A DNA stretch of 64,000 bases from Phorcus lineatus (GCA_921293015.1 OV121088.1:28495645-28559644), one strand, 5' to 3'; positions 34,940-47,605 are shown, counted from the stretch's first letter. Translations and numbers: made by a program. The notes: a model not told the origin generated them from the sequence alone.

Positions 34940-36120
34940 TTCTAAACTCTGCTTGCAGCCCATGTACTCTCCCCCTGCCACCACTCAAATCACGTACTTG
35001 AAACCATCAATCTAAATACTAGAAGCAATTCCTCTGAATAACTGTTATTCACGTCCGGAAACGTTAAATTATTACATACATAAAATAACAGTCATAAAAA
35101 CTATTATCAACTTGTGACACATTGTCACGCCCTGTAAAATGAATAATACATATCTCTCAATAACATTGAGAAATATGCATTTTAACTGATGCTGTTTCTA
35201 ATACCTCGTTACTTACTGTCAACTATTCAAATTTCATCTCTACAGGGTCCTTCTTAGCGATAATCACTCAGATAACAAAGTGACTACCACTTCAATACAC
35301 CTGAATGGCATTCGTACACCTAGTTTGTTAATAAGTCAGACTTGTCATGAATTAATTGGTACTTCATGTGTCTTGCCAAAACATTCATACGTGCATGCTG
35401 TTCTACTTGCAAACATGTACGAAAATTAATCGCGTTTTTTAAGAATGATGTTGGAGAGTTACACATATCATTTCCCCTTCTGTGTCACATTAGCCACTTA
35501 GTGTTTCATATGAAAATTGATATGGTATGAGCATTAAAATATGTATCCAAAGATGATTTAGGAGTCTCACGCTATTATCACACTATTCGGTTAATTTTTA
35601 AAGCTACTGCTTCCCATTTTGAAGCCTTAACTTAGACTGCCTGATGCAATACTTTCTTTTTATGCTAATATTTCACTGTTTCTGCAGCAACGTTTACATA
35701 ATGAAATGAGTTTGCTACGTGTAATCGACAGGCCATGAAGGCACCTTTTAAATTTGGAAAAAGGTCATGCACAACAAACGGTAAGGGTGAGAAAAAAACA
35801 AATGTCCAAGAAAATAAACAATACTGTTTTTTACATCCACTTCTGTATATAGTGACCATGTTCACCTTCAGTCTGAAAGGCAGAGTGACATCTTCTTGGA
35901 CATATTGAATGAAATAGTCTGACGTCTGATGCCGACATGACGAGTGTCTTCTTTTAAAGGGACGCCAGTGTCACCTCCCGACTGTTAACTTGTGAGTTTC
36001 TTCACACTGAATATGGTTATGTAAGAGAACTTGAAACAGCAAAACATTGACGTGTTGTGCATTAACGTTGGAGTCCCCATTAAACCTCCTCTTTAGTTTT
36101 GATGAAGTTAACAATGGCAT
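34940..36120. repeat. Copy B, modules up to T
   Basis: Resumes homology with 17945-18640: CTCTGCTTGCA, ACTGTTATTCAC, GTGCATG(C/T)TGTTCTA, GTCTGACGTCTGATGC, CACTGAATATGG and ACAGCAAAACATTGACG. The minus-strand ORF at 35665-35865 is not conserved. Confidence 0.65.
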
Positions 36121-36149
36121 AGCCTTTATGAGATTCTACATTTTATTAC

Positions 36150-37040
36150 TCAACCGTGGGGAGATCACTCATTAGATAACAATGAGTTGGTAACACACAT
36201 GTGTGATACCATATCTCGTGCGAACAACCAGAAATACTTTCGAACGTCACATGACATCGTCCAATCACGTGACTTGTAAGTTAGAAAATGGAGACTTTCA
36301 AATTTTGCATTCTCAACGAGACGTGATCGAATATCCAGAAATAAAAAATATACAAGTGTCAATAATTACTCTCATATTTCTGAAAAACAGCACTATTCAC
36401 ATAGTCTTATGATCACTCGCCCAACTTCTGTACCGTCGCAAGTTGTGTTTACGTCCCGGCCCTTCCATAATCTGTTCCATCCAACCTGTCGCTTCCCCCT
36501 CAACAAGCACACAATCTGAACATGACATCTTGCAACTCCCGTTCCCTTAGTTCAATATTTGGGTCCTATCAACAATTCTGTTACTCATGTCAATTTTATC
36601 AATCCTCCTCAACTGCTGACACAGTACGTTACGCCAACTTTTAAAACTGACTGGCCTAGAAGGAGGTCACATTCCGATGACGTCACGACTCACGTATCGG
36701 GTGCACAATGGCATGACATTTTTCGTTGCTTGTTAGCATTTGTTATATCAATGAATTTCTTAAAAATGCAATACTTGTTCACCAAAATGATTTTTGTTTC
36801 ATGTTTTTAGGCGAGTCACTTACTAAACTAAACTAAACTGATGGTAATGTGATAACATTTTCATGCAACTCGTGAATGGAATTTGGTATCAGACTCACTT
36901 TCGTTCGTCTGATACCAAATTCCATTCACTCGTTGCATACAAATGTTATCACATTACCATTCGTTTAGTATTCTCTATGTATCTTATTCATTCCCTATTC
37001 AGTATATAACGATTTAAAATGTGATCAATAACAGTTTACC
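36150..37040. mobile_element. CpG-bearing insertion specific to copy B
   Basis: About 0.9 kb separates T from U in copy B but not in copy A. It contains a GGTAACACACATGTGTGATACC palindrome (about 36189), a CACGTG E-box (about 36265), a full CRE TGACGTCA at 36678-36685 and a hairpin at 36831. It is much richer in CG than the flanks. The 83-codon ORF at 36559 has no recognisable domain. It may be one element or several; ends were not resolved. Confidence 0.45.
36831..36970. mobile_element. Long hairpin element, copy 1
   Basis: Arms of about 62 bp (36831-36893 and 36907-36970) match with only a few differences around a 13-bp loop. The stem includes ATGGTAATGTGATAACATTT and TGGAATTTGGTATCAGAC. 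The apex CTCACTTTCGTTC and the following TCGTTTAGTA...TTCTCTATG recur at 50385-50480. High arm identity suggests a young insertion. Confidence 0.8.
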
Positions 37041-37117
37041 CTTCTAACAGGAATTCTGACAATGACAAGTGACGTTTGGAGCGTTGTGAATACCATAAAC
37101 AAACTAACAGAAACTCC

Positions 37118-38090
37118 TGCTTTTTACACTAACGTTATGAAAACATACACAATAATTGCCTTCACACGTTAGACTTTGCATCAGAACGCTTCTTTGTAAC
37201 GTCAGTTTAAATGCAATGGATTACAGAAATGACACATGCAAAAACACTTATCATATATATTCCCTATAGTCCTTTACAAAACAGCTCTATTTTTCAACCA
37301 TGCACATAACAAACCTTTTTTTGTCGGAAAATGCTCCGTTATCTTTTATGATTTTTTTTTTAAACGTGCTAGCTTAAAGCTCAGCAGCTTTAATGTATCA
37401 ATCGTTTGCCAAGAGCATTGTGCTTTTGATACAAAGGGTCAGATGAATCATTACAAGAATATATGTAGATTTTATAAATGCATTTCTTATAACACATAGT
37501 AGATTTTCATATATAGTAAAATTGGACTATAGAATTCCATGATAATATAAACTTGCAATAGAATTGTTTTGGAGGAGCTGTAGGTACAGGAATCAGTTTT
37601 TGGTCGATAAATGTTTTATTAACAGGCATCATCATTGATTATTAATCATACTGATGACATCAATCAAAGGATAATCAACACAAATATACTAAGAATCTGT
37701 GTCTTATAGAGGTCGGTTTGTGAAAAGTAGTAATAATAATCAAGTCTTATGAAAAAAGCTATTACACACTGCAAGTTGCATTTCCATTTTCAAAAAGGTC
37801 TTACGCCATCATGCAATTTTCTTTTAGTGCTGTATAGCTTTAGCTGAGACAGTAGTTATTCAGCAGAATGCCAGAAATGACTGATTGGTCTGTTTCCTAA
37901 ATACTACAGAGAGTCTTTACAAGTTAATAGGTTTCATATCATATCCATCACAAAACTCGACCGACACAAATTGATAGCATAAAGCCTGGAAATGTTATAT
38001 GGATGATGTCACATATGAATTAGAGGAATATATGAATCCATGGGCAAAAGGCATATTTTTCTAAATTGAAAAACGCCAAAATGTATTAGC
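37118..38090. repeat. Copy B, module U
   Basis: Partner of 18780-19400. AACGTTATGAAAACATACACA is unchanged; the middle is longer than in copy A (37330-37780 has no match). The ORF at 37236-37499 lies in the unmatched part and has no domain. Confidence 0.65.
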
Positions 38091-38309
38091 GCCAGGTCGT
38101 AACCTATATACTAACTGTAATATTGTCTTATCAATAAATATTTCAAATAAATGATCGTGTCATCTGACTATCGAAGCGCAGATCATAGTTTTAGTCAGTT
38201 AAGAACACACAAACATATGCGGATAGTCATGTTGATGGACCCTCTCGTTTTTTATTGTTAATAAACACTTCATCGAAACCACATGAACATGAAAACGGAA
38301 TAAAAGCCT

Positions 38310-38612
38310 CTCATAATCTGAGAATGGACCCCTATACTCAGTCAGTGTAACATGATAATGAGCTGTGAACCCGTAACAATCTAGGATTTGACAGTTATAC
38401 TCCATCATTTGAAAGCAAACACAAAGCAAAGCCTTAATAAGCTAGATAATTCCACTTTTATAATGCTGAATATAGTACTAACGAACAAATTTCTGGATTG
38501 TGATCATTCCCAAATTGATCAGTTCTCACAATCTGCAGTTTGCTTAAACAATCTAGGAATGTTGAAATATTCCTAGATTGTGAGCAAACAATCTGCAGAT
38601 TGTGATATACCC
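38310..38612. repeat. Uninterrupted tandem-repeat plus foldback module
   Basis: Units like TAACAATCTAGGATTTGAC, about 60 bp apart (38313, 38372), lead into a foldback at 38527-38604: CACAATCTGCAG...AACAATCTAGGAAT pairing with ATTCCTAGATTGT...CTGCAGATTGTG. This is the intact form of the module split by a LINE at 20130-21740. Confidence 0.7.
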
Positions 38613-38632
38613 CAGATGATTCGTAACATATA

Positions 38633-38760
38633 CACATCAGGGAATCTTTATCTCATCATCATCAGACAATCAACTTCGGAAGTCATCAGGGCGAATTGGA
38701 TCACAGTTATCAGATGGATATAAAGACAGGTTTATAATGAGAGTATCGCTATGTATCATC
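38633..38760 (+). promoter_or_regulatory. Module V, copy B: candidate TATA promoter
   Basis: GGGAATCTTTATCTCATCA, GACAATCAACTTC, GAATTGGATCACAGTTATCAG, then TATAAAG at 38719-38725. Downstream AAAGTATAA(C/A)ATAT similarity to copy A continues for about 100 bp without a shared frame. Confidence 0.35.
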
Positions 38761-39985
38761 AATCAACACGGACGTTAAAGTATAAAATATGTATTGGATT
38801 TTATGTTAGAATATTCCTAATCAAAAGTTCCGTTATTGAAAACGTTTTTCTTAACTATCAAGATGATGTTTGCTTGCATTATAAGTTAATGTCAAATGCC
38901 TTTCTACAAAGTTTTGATATTGGTATTCAAAATTGTGGAAGGCACATTTCATGCATGGATTATTTAGTAATAGAGAAAAGTTCAGTTTATGTTTCAGCTT
39001 AAAACTACTTAATGTTTCACATCTATTGTACAGATTCCATTCGAAAACGTTTAACCCATGTTTCACTGGCTGCATGTAATAGTTAAGACTTGTTGAAATG
39101 CTTTCTGTACTGTAATGATAAGATATTGCAATGAGGTTGATATAACAATATGAGCGTATCTTCATGCTTGATATAGTCTATTATCAAAATGCAAAAAAAA
39201 TGAATGATTTTTAAATGGTTAAGTGTTATACAAACTGTTATGACGACAAAATGATAAATTTTAGCAGATAGAAATCGTTTTGTTTTTCCAAAATACTTTG
39301 AAATCTATAACCTAAAGGAATCCCCAACCTGATCAGATAGAACCAGCATAGCTGTATAAAAGTGTGATAAATGCATCCTATTCAACAATTATTTTAACAA
39401 TACTGTGTCGTTTAACGTCGATTACAAACACGGACGTTTGTAAGATAGATACAATTTATCAGATAAAACACCTTACTCAAAAGCATGGATTTGTTTGAAC
39501 TTGTTTTAACTGTTATAAAAAGAAATACGTTGATGTATGCATTTGCACATATTCATCTCAATATAAAATATCAACTTATATATATAACAATATTTTATAG
39601 AGATGATGTACAGGCCTCTTGCTGATTATCTAATACGATTTAGTAAATGTACTACACTTCATTCGAATATGCCAAGCAGAGAATAGCAATGTTTATTCAT
39701 TGCTTTTATAAAAGTTCCCTGTAAACATTATAATTTCATCATCTGTATAAAAGTTTTAAATGTCGTCATTTACATTTCATATTTCTTCATAAGTTTTTAA
39801 TCAAAACAGCATACTGTCATACGGTGACGATATATACAGATCATTGTCTGTATTACTATCTCATCGGAGAGATCTGCCAGCTCTGAAGCAAAAATGTAGA
39901 GCTTGAGGGACGTTAAATACATTCATTGATAATTCATATTAATTTTATTCTGTATGATTAAATAACAATTAAATGTACTCCACGT
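38761..39985. other. AT-rich DNA after V
   Basis: Overlapping ORFs on both strands at 38751-39165 are not preserved in copy A. Nothing else was recognised. Confidence 0.4.
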
Positions 39986-39989
39986 TGTA

Positions 39990-40960
39990 AGGGACAATGT
40001 GCTACGCGGCACAATCAAGATAAGAGTTCCGCCTATAATTATCATTATCCCGACTTGCACAGCAATGTCGGCTACTCATTGGCCAAAAGCGGTCAGGTAT
40101 GTTTTTCTATGTTAAACTGGGTCACGCGCAACTCCAGTAACAAGAGATGACGTACTGCCAAGAGTTATGTCCCTTGTCCCATTGTTAGGTAAACAAAGGC
40201 TACGCTACGCTGGTTTGTTGAACCCTACCTTTATGCGCTCAGTGTTTACTAATTCCCACTAATTAAAGTCATTTCTGGACCGGGACAATTAATTCTTGTA
40301 AAAATGAAATGTGTGTGCGAAAAAAACCTTTGCAAGTCTTTTGCAAGTAACAAGACTTGCCATTGGCCTACCGGTTCACTCTCTCGCAGCGATGTTGTCC
40401 ATCAGCGAGCTGGAGATGGGAATGGTGAACTAGAAATCCAATCTATTCACATATTAGACGAAGCCACAACGACACGTCTGCGACATCACCCAATGGTGGA
40501 AGCAGACGTTAAACCTCAACCCAACAACAACACAACGACTCTTCAGTCATATCGAACTTTCAAACCAACCTAAGCATTATGTTGTGATGCCTGCATGTTC
40601 TGTGCGTCCGACACTTTCAAACTCAATCGCTCCTTTCACGGCGGTCCGTCATGACAGTTAGAAATCTACGGCGATTTTAGCGCCGCTGCAAATCGAACGT
40701 TTCCAAGGTGGTCACGTGATGAAACAATCAAACCTTAAAAAGCCCCATACTACTCGTTTTCTTTATTCAAGTACGTGAATCCGTAATTTTCGTTGCACGG
40801 TCGACTATACTTTTTGTGCTCTAAACGGTGATAAAAAAAATCATATCTGTAAATTCATAAAGAAAAGTAAAACATTGACAAGATCAGCCGCCATTTTGAC
40901 CCACACAATATTTCAAGCCATATTTGAAGCATACTATAAGGGTCCTCGTCGAGATGAATA
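39990..40960. promoter_or_regulatory. CpG-richer block with YY1-like start site
   Basis: CG dinucleotides are dense compared with the flanks. There is an E-box CACGTG near 40716 and GCCGCCATTTTG at 40887-40898, whose complement is the YY1 consensus overlapping an ATGGCGGCTGATCTT start on the minus strand (17 codons, then stop). The plus-strand ORF 40304-40573 (89 codons) is rich in His/Thr/Asn and has no known domain. It could be an old promoter or first exon; strand is unclear. Confidence 0.35.
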
Positions 40961-41530
40961 CGTTACCATGTATCCACGATTTTGATATGGAGAGTGTTCG
41001 AGTGAAATTTCAAAAGTTAAACGAGATAAAAAAATTCTCATTTGTTTAACAACGGCAACCAGATACGATTTTTTTTTGAAAATTTAAATGCATTGTAATT
41101 TTAAAATATTGTTTTGGTCGATAAAAAGTTACAGGCCAAATAGAACTAATGCCAAAATTTACGTTATACACACATGCGTGTGTTTAAAAGATAATTGATT
41201 TGAAAGTTCATACTGTTTAACTGAATTGCAAAAAGCAACATTAGTGATTGTGCGCATATCTTTATGGATGAGTGGTAGATTAAGAATAAATCTGTATTCA
41301 TTCCTGAGGAACTTATTGAAACCCTGTTCAATAAGTGTCAACCTTATGAGAAGACTGTAAGACATAAACTCCAAAATCCCTTAGATCTAAGCAATGGTTG
41401 AGGAAGATCTAAATAGATTTCAAGCTTTATATCTACTTAAACAAACTGGCGAATCAGTGTAAATTATATTATTTAATACAAGGGACAAAGAAAACTTTGT
41501 AGTAACCTTTACATTCAGAATCAAATAAAT

Positions 41531-41770
41531 CTTGCAATTACTGAGCCGGTACTAAGATAATGTAGGTCATGTCATAATGACCTCTTACCTGTTTATCAGA
41601 CAAAATGTAAAAATAATCCTGCTAAAAAATTGCTACCTTCATAACCAGCACGTCCGTACTCATCTAGCAATCACTCCTACCGTTTTCTTGTTTTCCAGGA
41701 GGATGACCCAAAAGCCATGCTTTACTTTATCTAACCCTTAAAATCAGTGTCCACATTACCAGGACACGCC
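41531..41770. repeat. Module P, copy 4 (empty site for the mariner)
   Basis: CTTGCAATTACTGAGCC, AAGATAATGTAGG, AGGTCATGTCATAATGACCT (41564-41583, inverted AGGTCA/TGACCT half-sites), TCAGACAAAATGTAAA, ATAACCAGCAC, GCAATCACT, CAGGAGGATGACCCA and AAAATCAGTGTCCACAT. The TA at 41557-41558 corresponds to the TA duplicated around the mariner in copy A. Confidence 0.8.
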
Positions 41771-41799
41771 AATGTGTGAGATAAATCTTTGTAATGGAC

Positions 41800-42890
41800 G
41801 AAGTGCTAGACGAATGTACCACTTAAATTCTTTATAATGCACTGTTAGTTTAGAGCGATCTGTATAGTGTGTGATTTGTTTGTGAACAGGAATGAGCAAT
41901 TTTCAAAGTGATAATGTTGAACATAATTAAGAAGAGACTTGTTATTGGCATTAGACAACTTTAAGTTTTAAAAAGTACATTTGTAAGAGCTTGCAAATGA
42001 AATAAATTACATATTTCAATGAACTTCTGCTGAACAAACAAACTGATCAATATTGTAATGGAAAAAAACAGTAGTGAGTTGGTACTTTTTTTTTTTACAC
42101 TCGTAATAGAAGGGAAACAATCTTTGATAACATCATCCAAAACAAAATGACATTTAAGGTCTCCACAAGATTTTAATTGCCTATCAAAAAAGTATATTTT
42201 ATATAAGGATGTAAGGATAATGGCTGATACATAATAAGCACTTCAACTACTCCTTAAATTTTAATCATTACTGATGAGAGTTATATAACAATTAAACAAA
42301 AATGGTTTTCTTTAACCTGAAGGCATCCGTCAGAAACACCAAATTATAATACACTTATCAAAACATTTGTATGAAAACAAATGTATACGCGATATCAGTA
42401 TATATAAAAGAGATATGAATGAATCTTAAAATAACACTCTAGAAAGCAGATTATTTACAAACTCATGAAAACACTTCAGAAGTGTATAGATATGACAAAT
42501 TAAAAACAAGACCATCACACACTCCTATGTGACTGTATCATTTTGGATCTGATGTATTCACTCAACATATTCAAATTAACGATTTGCTGTTAGTACTGAA
42601 TGAAACATCATTAGTGGTATCAACATATGTAATTCTTATGTCTCGGTTATGAAGCCGGTCCTTGATCTTAATGTTACTCTAGTTGGCCTTACATACATAT
42701 ACTAACTTGTCACACCATTAACGGATTAGTGTTTCAAAACACAATTGAGGTTTCAAAACACTTTCACATTGTTGATTGATCTTGTCAGCCTTTAATCAAA
42801 TATTTGGAGATACCACCTTTAAATAGAGGCCTATTTATTAGGAAATGCACATGGCCATATAATGTACTCGTTTGTAAATAAACATGCAGA
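41800..42890. repeat. Module Q region, copy B
   Basis: Partner of 25190-26215 at a 16.65-kb offset. It holds CTTGATCTTAATGTTACTCTAG and GCACATGGCCATATAATGTA. No conserved reading frame is seen. Confidence 0.65.
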
Positions 42891-43847
42891 TACTGACTGG
42901 CCAGTTCACAGATAAGAGATCTATAGTTATCGCTGTGATGAGACTACTGTTCAGAATCTTTGTCAGAGTTTGCTCATATAACATACAGTTCCAAACAGGA
43001 GACAAGTAGAGACAATCAAACTGCATGACAGAACTTCTGTCATCCTTATTGAATATAAAAGAAAACGTTTATAAATTTATGTTAGTTTCAGATGACCTTG
43101 ATCGCCGTGCTTTAGTTAGAGTGGTAGTTCAGATGTTTTTGGGTTGATATTGATATCTGTGTAGATAAGGGTATGGTATCAACATATATCAATCTTGTAC
43201 AAGTATTATGATTAAAATGGCGCATTCTTAAGAACTTAATAACTTGTGCTAATGCCACGGACAGATATGCATTAACCTGCAATTTTCTTGATGGAAATTG
43301 ATTTTTTGTGTGGAAATATTAAAACTGTCCTCTTATCAATTGGTTACAAACTATTGATAATCAAACTATCATATTTCATCCACAAAACTAGAGTGAAGAG
43401 TTATATTCTCACTCCAGTGAAGGCCCTCAACAATGTGTTTATATAGGTATGTATTACATATTGACGAAAGGTTATTTCTTCTACAGTTCACATAATTTTG
43501 ATTTGGTAGCGCTTACATATCTACATATTGAATTAATGATATGCATAAGACGCATTCTTACAAACAGCATGAAAGAAACGTTTCCTTTGAAACTGTAAGG
43601 GTGACAAGGACATAATAACTGATTACATTTAAAAGATTCAAATGTTTATACAGATATTCTAAGAGATAATTAAAACCAGACACAAAGCCACTTCACACTC
43701 TTTGCACTAGGTACAAAAAGCTATAACAGATCAGGTAACTAAAGAAAAGACATGTACACGAAGATTGGTGCGAGAACAACTACTTCTTGATGTGAAGATG
43801 ATATTGTTAATCCAATCAGACTAGAGTACCTTTGGGAGTTCTTTAGA

Positions 43848-44130
43848 TTATTACTGATGGAAAATATCAGTCTACATCTTGTACGAATGTTCAACAACAC
43901 CGACAATATCTTTATGACAGTTAGATGAAACTTGAATAAATTCATATTTATGTTCAGCTAGAAAATGAATATCCGTTATAACACCATGATCTAATCAATA
44001 GAGATATAATAAAACAGAGTCTTTACATATTTCATTTCATGGCAGGAGTTTGCAATAAAAAAAATTACGATGTCAACTTATCATGTATTTACTTTAAACC
44101 AGCAAATTGTTCTGTTAACGTTTTTTATTT
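43848..44130. repeat. Module R, copy C
   Basis: Partner of 30420-30600: GAAAATATCAG, CATCTTGTACGA, GTATTTACTTTAAACCAGCA and AACGTTTT. ORFs on both strands at 44131-44427 follow it; the plus-strand one is Leu/Ile/Cys-rich but has no counterpart in copy B. Confidence 0.55.
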
Positions 44131-44429
44131 GTGTTTAATATGTATGAATCATTTCTATGCGCATCAATTACAATGTGTCTTACACAATGTTCCACAAAAA
44201 TTTTACTCTTAATAGCCTCTCTGGTGACAATTCCTCATGACATTTCTCTTGTGATCGTATATATTCTTTACAATTTTGCGAAATTAAAACTATGGTGTTT
44301 TTCTGCATGTTTGTGCATGAAGCAGAACGTCTATCGCTACAGACTGAAATTTTTTTTTTCCATGACCGATACAGATGCACGTGCTTTTCATTTGTGTGTT
44401 CGCCAAACATGTCTAACCTTGCATTAGAT

Positions 44430-46010
44430 AAATATGATTAACATGATTCAATAAATATTTCCCATTTCAACGCAGTCTTCACATTTTGCACATGTCCCGG
44501 GAGCCTCATCCGAGATAAATTATTTACATACACGTTTTAGCAATTAAAAGTTTTATGCAACTCCAGGCAATCAATTAAAATCAAATGTTTGAATAAGGGC
44601 GCTAATGTTCCTCATGTAATGGGATTGCATCAAAATTCGAGTGTACTGAATAGAAGAAGGCATGATAGAAAGCAAAGCAAATGTTTCATTTCCTGAAACG
44701 TTGTTGATTTTAAATTATTCCTTTTCTGAAAGGTTTTTTGTAGTTAAAAGAAAAGTTAACCCATTCCAGCATATTCATCAATAATCGGTCTATGTGTTCT
44801 GAAGATAGTAGGTACTTAAATTCTATCTCTTAAAATCAGATATATTTTTGAAGACTTTAATCTCCAAAAGACTTAATAATCAAGATAACTCAAAATCAAA
44901 TATCTGTAAAGACTATAATTCTTGTGCGATCTGAAACCTAGGGTCGTAGTCTAACATTTGAACCTAAGCGTACAATCAGAGGAAAATTCTGCGATGTTGA
45001 GATGAAATACATTTTTAGGGGTTGGGGATGGGCTACACAAATGGCTCAGCCGACTGACTAGTGCGATTTTGTAACTATAACTTCGGATAATGCAGAATAC
45101 AAATTAAAGATTTGTGAGCCTTCCTATGCATTTTAAAATTCAGTATTGGAGTGACTGACCGATTGATAATATATAGTAATAGCTTGGATAATCAGTCACT
45201 CAGTATTGGATTTACTGTTTGAGGATAAATCAGGAGAGCTGGATAAACGAAGATTATGTTCCCAAAATATCCACCGGTATTGAGACCAATTTCATTACAA
45301 CCCTATGTTTGACTTAGACGCAATAAAATAAATCTATGAATTCCTCTTTATCTTCCTCTTCTATAACGGTGATTGGCATTAAACATGACTCTACAGGAAA
45401 CTGATATGAATCGATTTAAGCCGCATATCACGTTCCTAACAAAGGGATATCTCAACCTGCCGATGAAAGTCATCAATATTTCCCTCAGACATAACAAGAA
45501 ATTGCCATTCATGGTTATCGAATATTTTCATCATTTTTACGCCAAACATTCATTTCGATTCTGTGGTGCATCTTTTGAGTTGATAACATTTACAAGCTGC
45601 ATTCATAACATATAAAGCAAAAATTTGACTCGTTGAAATGTTTAATCGCTATATATACTACCCCTCACTCATGGAATCGCAAACTTTGAATTTGACAAAT
45701 GTTAAGCGTTACATTCGCTCATTCTTTATTTCAAGAAAGGTTTTTAATCAATATAGCAGCTCTGTACCAGTAGCAAATATGGTACGTTATTGGAAATATT
45801 TAAGACGGATAGAATGACCTAGGTATTTTTAATTATCTTTAAGTGTTTTTAGCAAATGGTAAAGGTACTTCACTCGTCAAATTATCCAAAATCAAAAAAA
45901 TTCAATTTACAATATATTTAATATATAAAATGAATGATTTTGTTTGGGGTTTTTTTTGTGTTTATTTTTTTTTAAATGTATATATAAAACTACAACATCG
46001 GGTTTCATTC
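44430..46010. other. AT-rich DNA with one small inverted repeat
   Basis: GAGTGACTGA (about 45154) and TCAGTCACTC (about 45191) could form a small stem, and CAGTATTGGA is present beside each. The ORF at 45373-45615 has no recognisable domain. Confidence 0.4.
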
Positions 46011-46011
46011 A

Positions 46012-46110
46012 GAAAAACCTGTTATTTCTGAGGGGCACCCTTTTACAGTCACACTTATACACCTCTGGCAATCGCTTGTACACAGGCGTTTTTTACTGCC
46101 ATTCAATACA
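46012..46110. repeat. Module S, copy C
   Basis: GAGGGGCACCCTTTTACAGTCACA, CCTCTGGCAATC, and a later CATTCAATACATGCTGT match the S core in copies A and B (GGAACACC(C/T)TTTTCCAGTC, GGCAATCTTTG, ACAATACAT). The ORFs at 45843 and 45944 over it are not conserved. Confidence 0.5.
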
Positions 46111-46336
46111 TGCTGTCTTCAGCAAAGCGAACTTACATCAGTTACCTTACCAATTGTGTCTCAGCTACATTTTTCCTTGTAAATTAAGCTATAGGTTTCT
46201 TACGGGTCCAGGACATTGAATGAAATATTTCATAGGCAAATATTCAATGCAAACACGAGTCGCAATAAATGTCAAGAAGGGTGTTATGGAATGTTACTAA
46301 CATTCAAACATGCACCAAGTAATGCTTACATATATA

Positions 46337-46395
46337 GTGTTTTTCTTTAGCACCCCTTGGGCAATATTTCATCCATTAGCGACGTGGCAACAGAT
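46337..46395. repeat. SINE-head fragment
   Basis: TTTTCTTTAGCACCCCTTGG...CAATATTTCATCCATTAGCGACGTGG is a relative of the 52-bp insert at 23429 (TTTAACGCCACTTGGGCAA...CAGCTATTAGCGGC). No flanking duplication was found. Confidence 0.5.
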
Positions 46396-47494
46396 TGATA
46401 CACACTCTTCAAAAAACGCAAAAGGGATTTTGAGAAGCATTTAAGATGCTTTCGCAAAAACATCGTTTAGAACATTTCACATACGATAGACGCAAAAGCA
46501 TGACATGAAATAAGTTGTTTCACATTTTGATATTCGTTTTTGCATTGAAAAGAGGCTATCATTCTGCAACAACTGGGAGGCTGAAATAAGTATAAGTAAA
46601 ACAATATCTGTCGTAGGGAACATACTAACAATTCAAATTCCTTTTAAAGCTACAAAAGCCACTTATTGAGGTTTCATATAATCCAACACCATTTCAAGTG
46701 TTCAGGAGGCTGTTTTCCTGTCATTTAAGAGCGTCTGTATGATAATGTAGATCACCTGAAATTCTATTAAAGTTAAATAACATGAATCATGAGATAATAA
46801 AGTCATATACACGTGTTATCTAATTTTGTTTTCTTACGTTTGGCCGCGTTTTTCTTGCATGTATACACGTAGATATGAGTTTTAAACATTCTTCACTTAT
46901 TTTAAGTTAGATTGTTTTCATAAAACGTAGTCGCTAAAACAAAAAAGAACTATTTTATGACACTGCACTGTATTCTTTAAAGATGTAACAAAAACGTACA
47001 AAACATACATACTTACTGATCAGAAAAGCTTCAATCGTCACTATTTATATATCTACATGCAACAAAATATGCTTATAAAGAAATAACAGAAAATGTCATC
47101 AGATACTTTAATTGTTTTAATCACAAAGTATTAACCTTGCTATTACAACATCTTGTCATATTTTCAGTTTAAAGAAAGTGACAAGTACCCAAAAGGGAAT
47201 AACGTTTCTGGGATGCTTACAATTATAAAAAGGTTTAAAATTTGCGAAGAATAATATCAATACTGAGCCATTAAAGTGAATGAAATTAAATACAACCATG
47301 CACTGAGTATTGACTTGTGTAATGATTAACAAAAATAGTCTTGGTTTATGAAGAATGCTATGTATATTTCATCCCTGTTACTTTCGTCTTTACAATACAG
47401 TTATGTTGAGGATAGTCTTTTATTTAAAGCACTCTGGCAAAAAGTAAATCTTTAATTTAAAGGTATTGATGGAAGAGATAAAACTACTGTCAAA
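46396..47494. other. AT-rich intergenic DNA
   Basis: No feature supported. Confidence 0.45.
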
Positions 47495-47605
47495 GAATTA
47501 TGTCTAGGCATTCAATCAGTAAAAAGTCAATAAAATTGTTTGTTGCTTGGCTGGTAGTCATTACTATTCAACTATGTGCTCTTAAATTGTGAAGTGCTTG
47601 ATAAT
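47495..47605. repeat. Module M, copy 5
   Basis: CATTCAATCAGTAAAAAGTCAATAAAATTG, TTTGTTGCTTGGCTGGTAGTCATT and GTGCTCTTAAATTGTGAA. Here M follows S, the reverse of the order at 9822 and 31978, so copy C has been rearranged or has lost and gained pieces. Confidence 0.5.

Noticed and set aside
38388..38576. Peptide similarity between 38388-38576 and 21619-21885 (FLD.DHSQ...QSA.CLNNL) as a protein family
   Set aside because: Both derive from the foldback repeat; DNA similarity explains it and the frame is not otherwise open.
38310..38612. Regular short repeats as a CRISPR array
   Set aside because: Only two to three units, degenerate, period about 60 bp, and in a eukaryotic context with foldback structure.
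44131..44427. Hydrophobic 98-codon ORF as a membrane protein gene
   Set aside because: No counterpart in copy B, no domain, and an opposing ORF overlaps; AT-rich DNA readily encodes Leu/Ile/Phe-rich frames.
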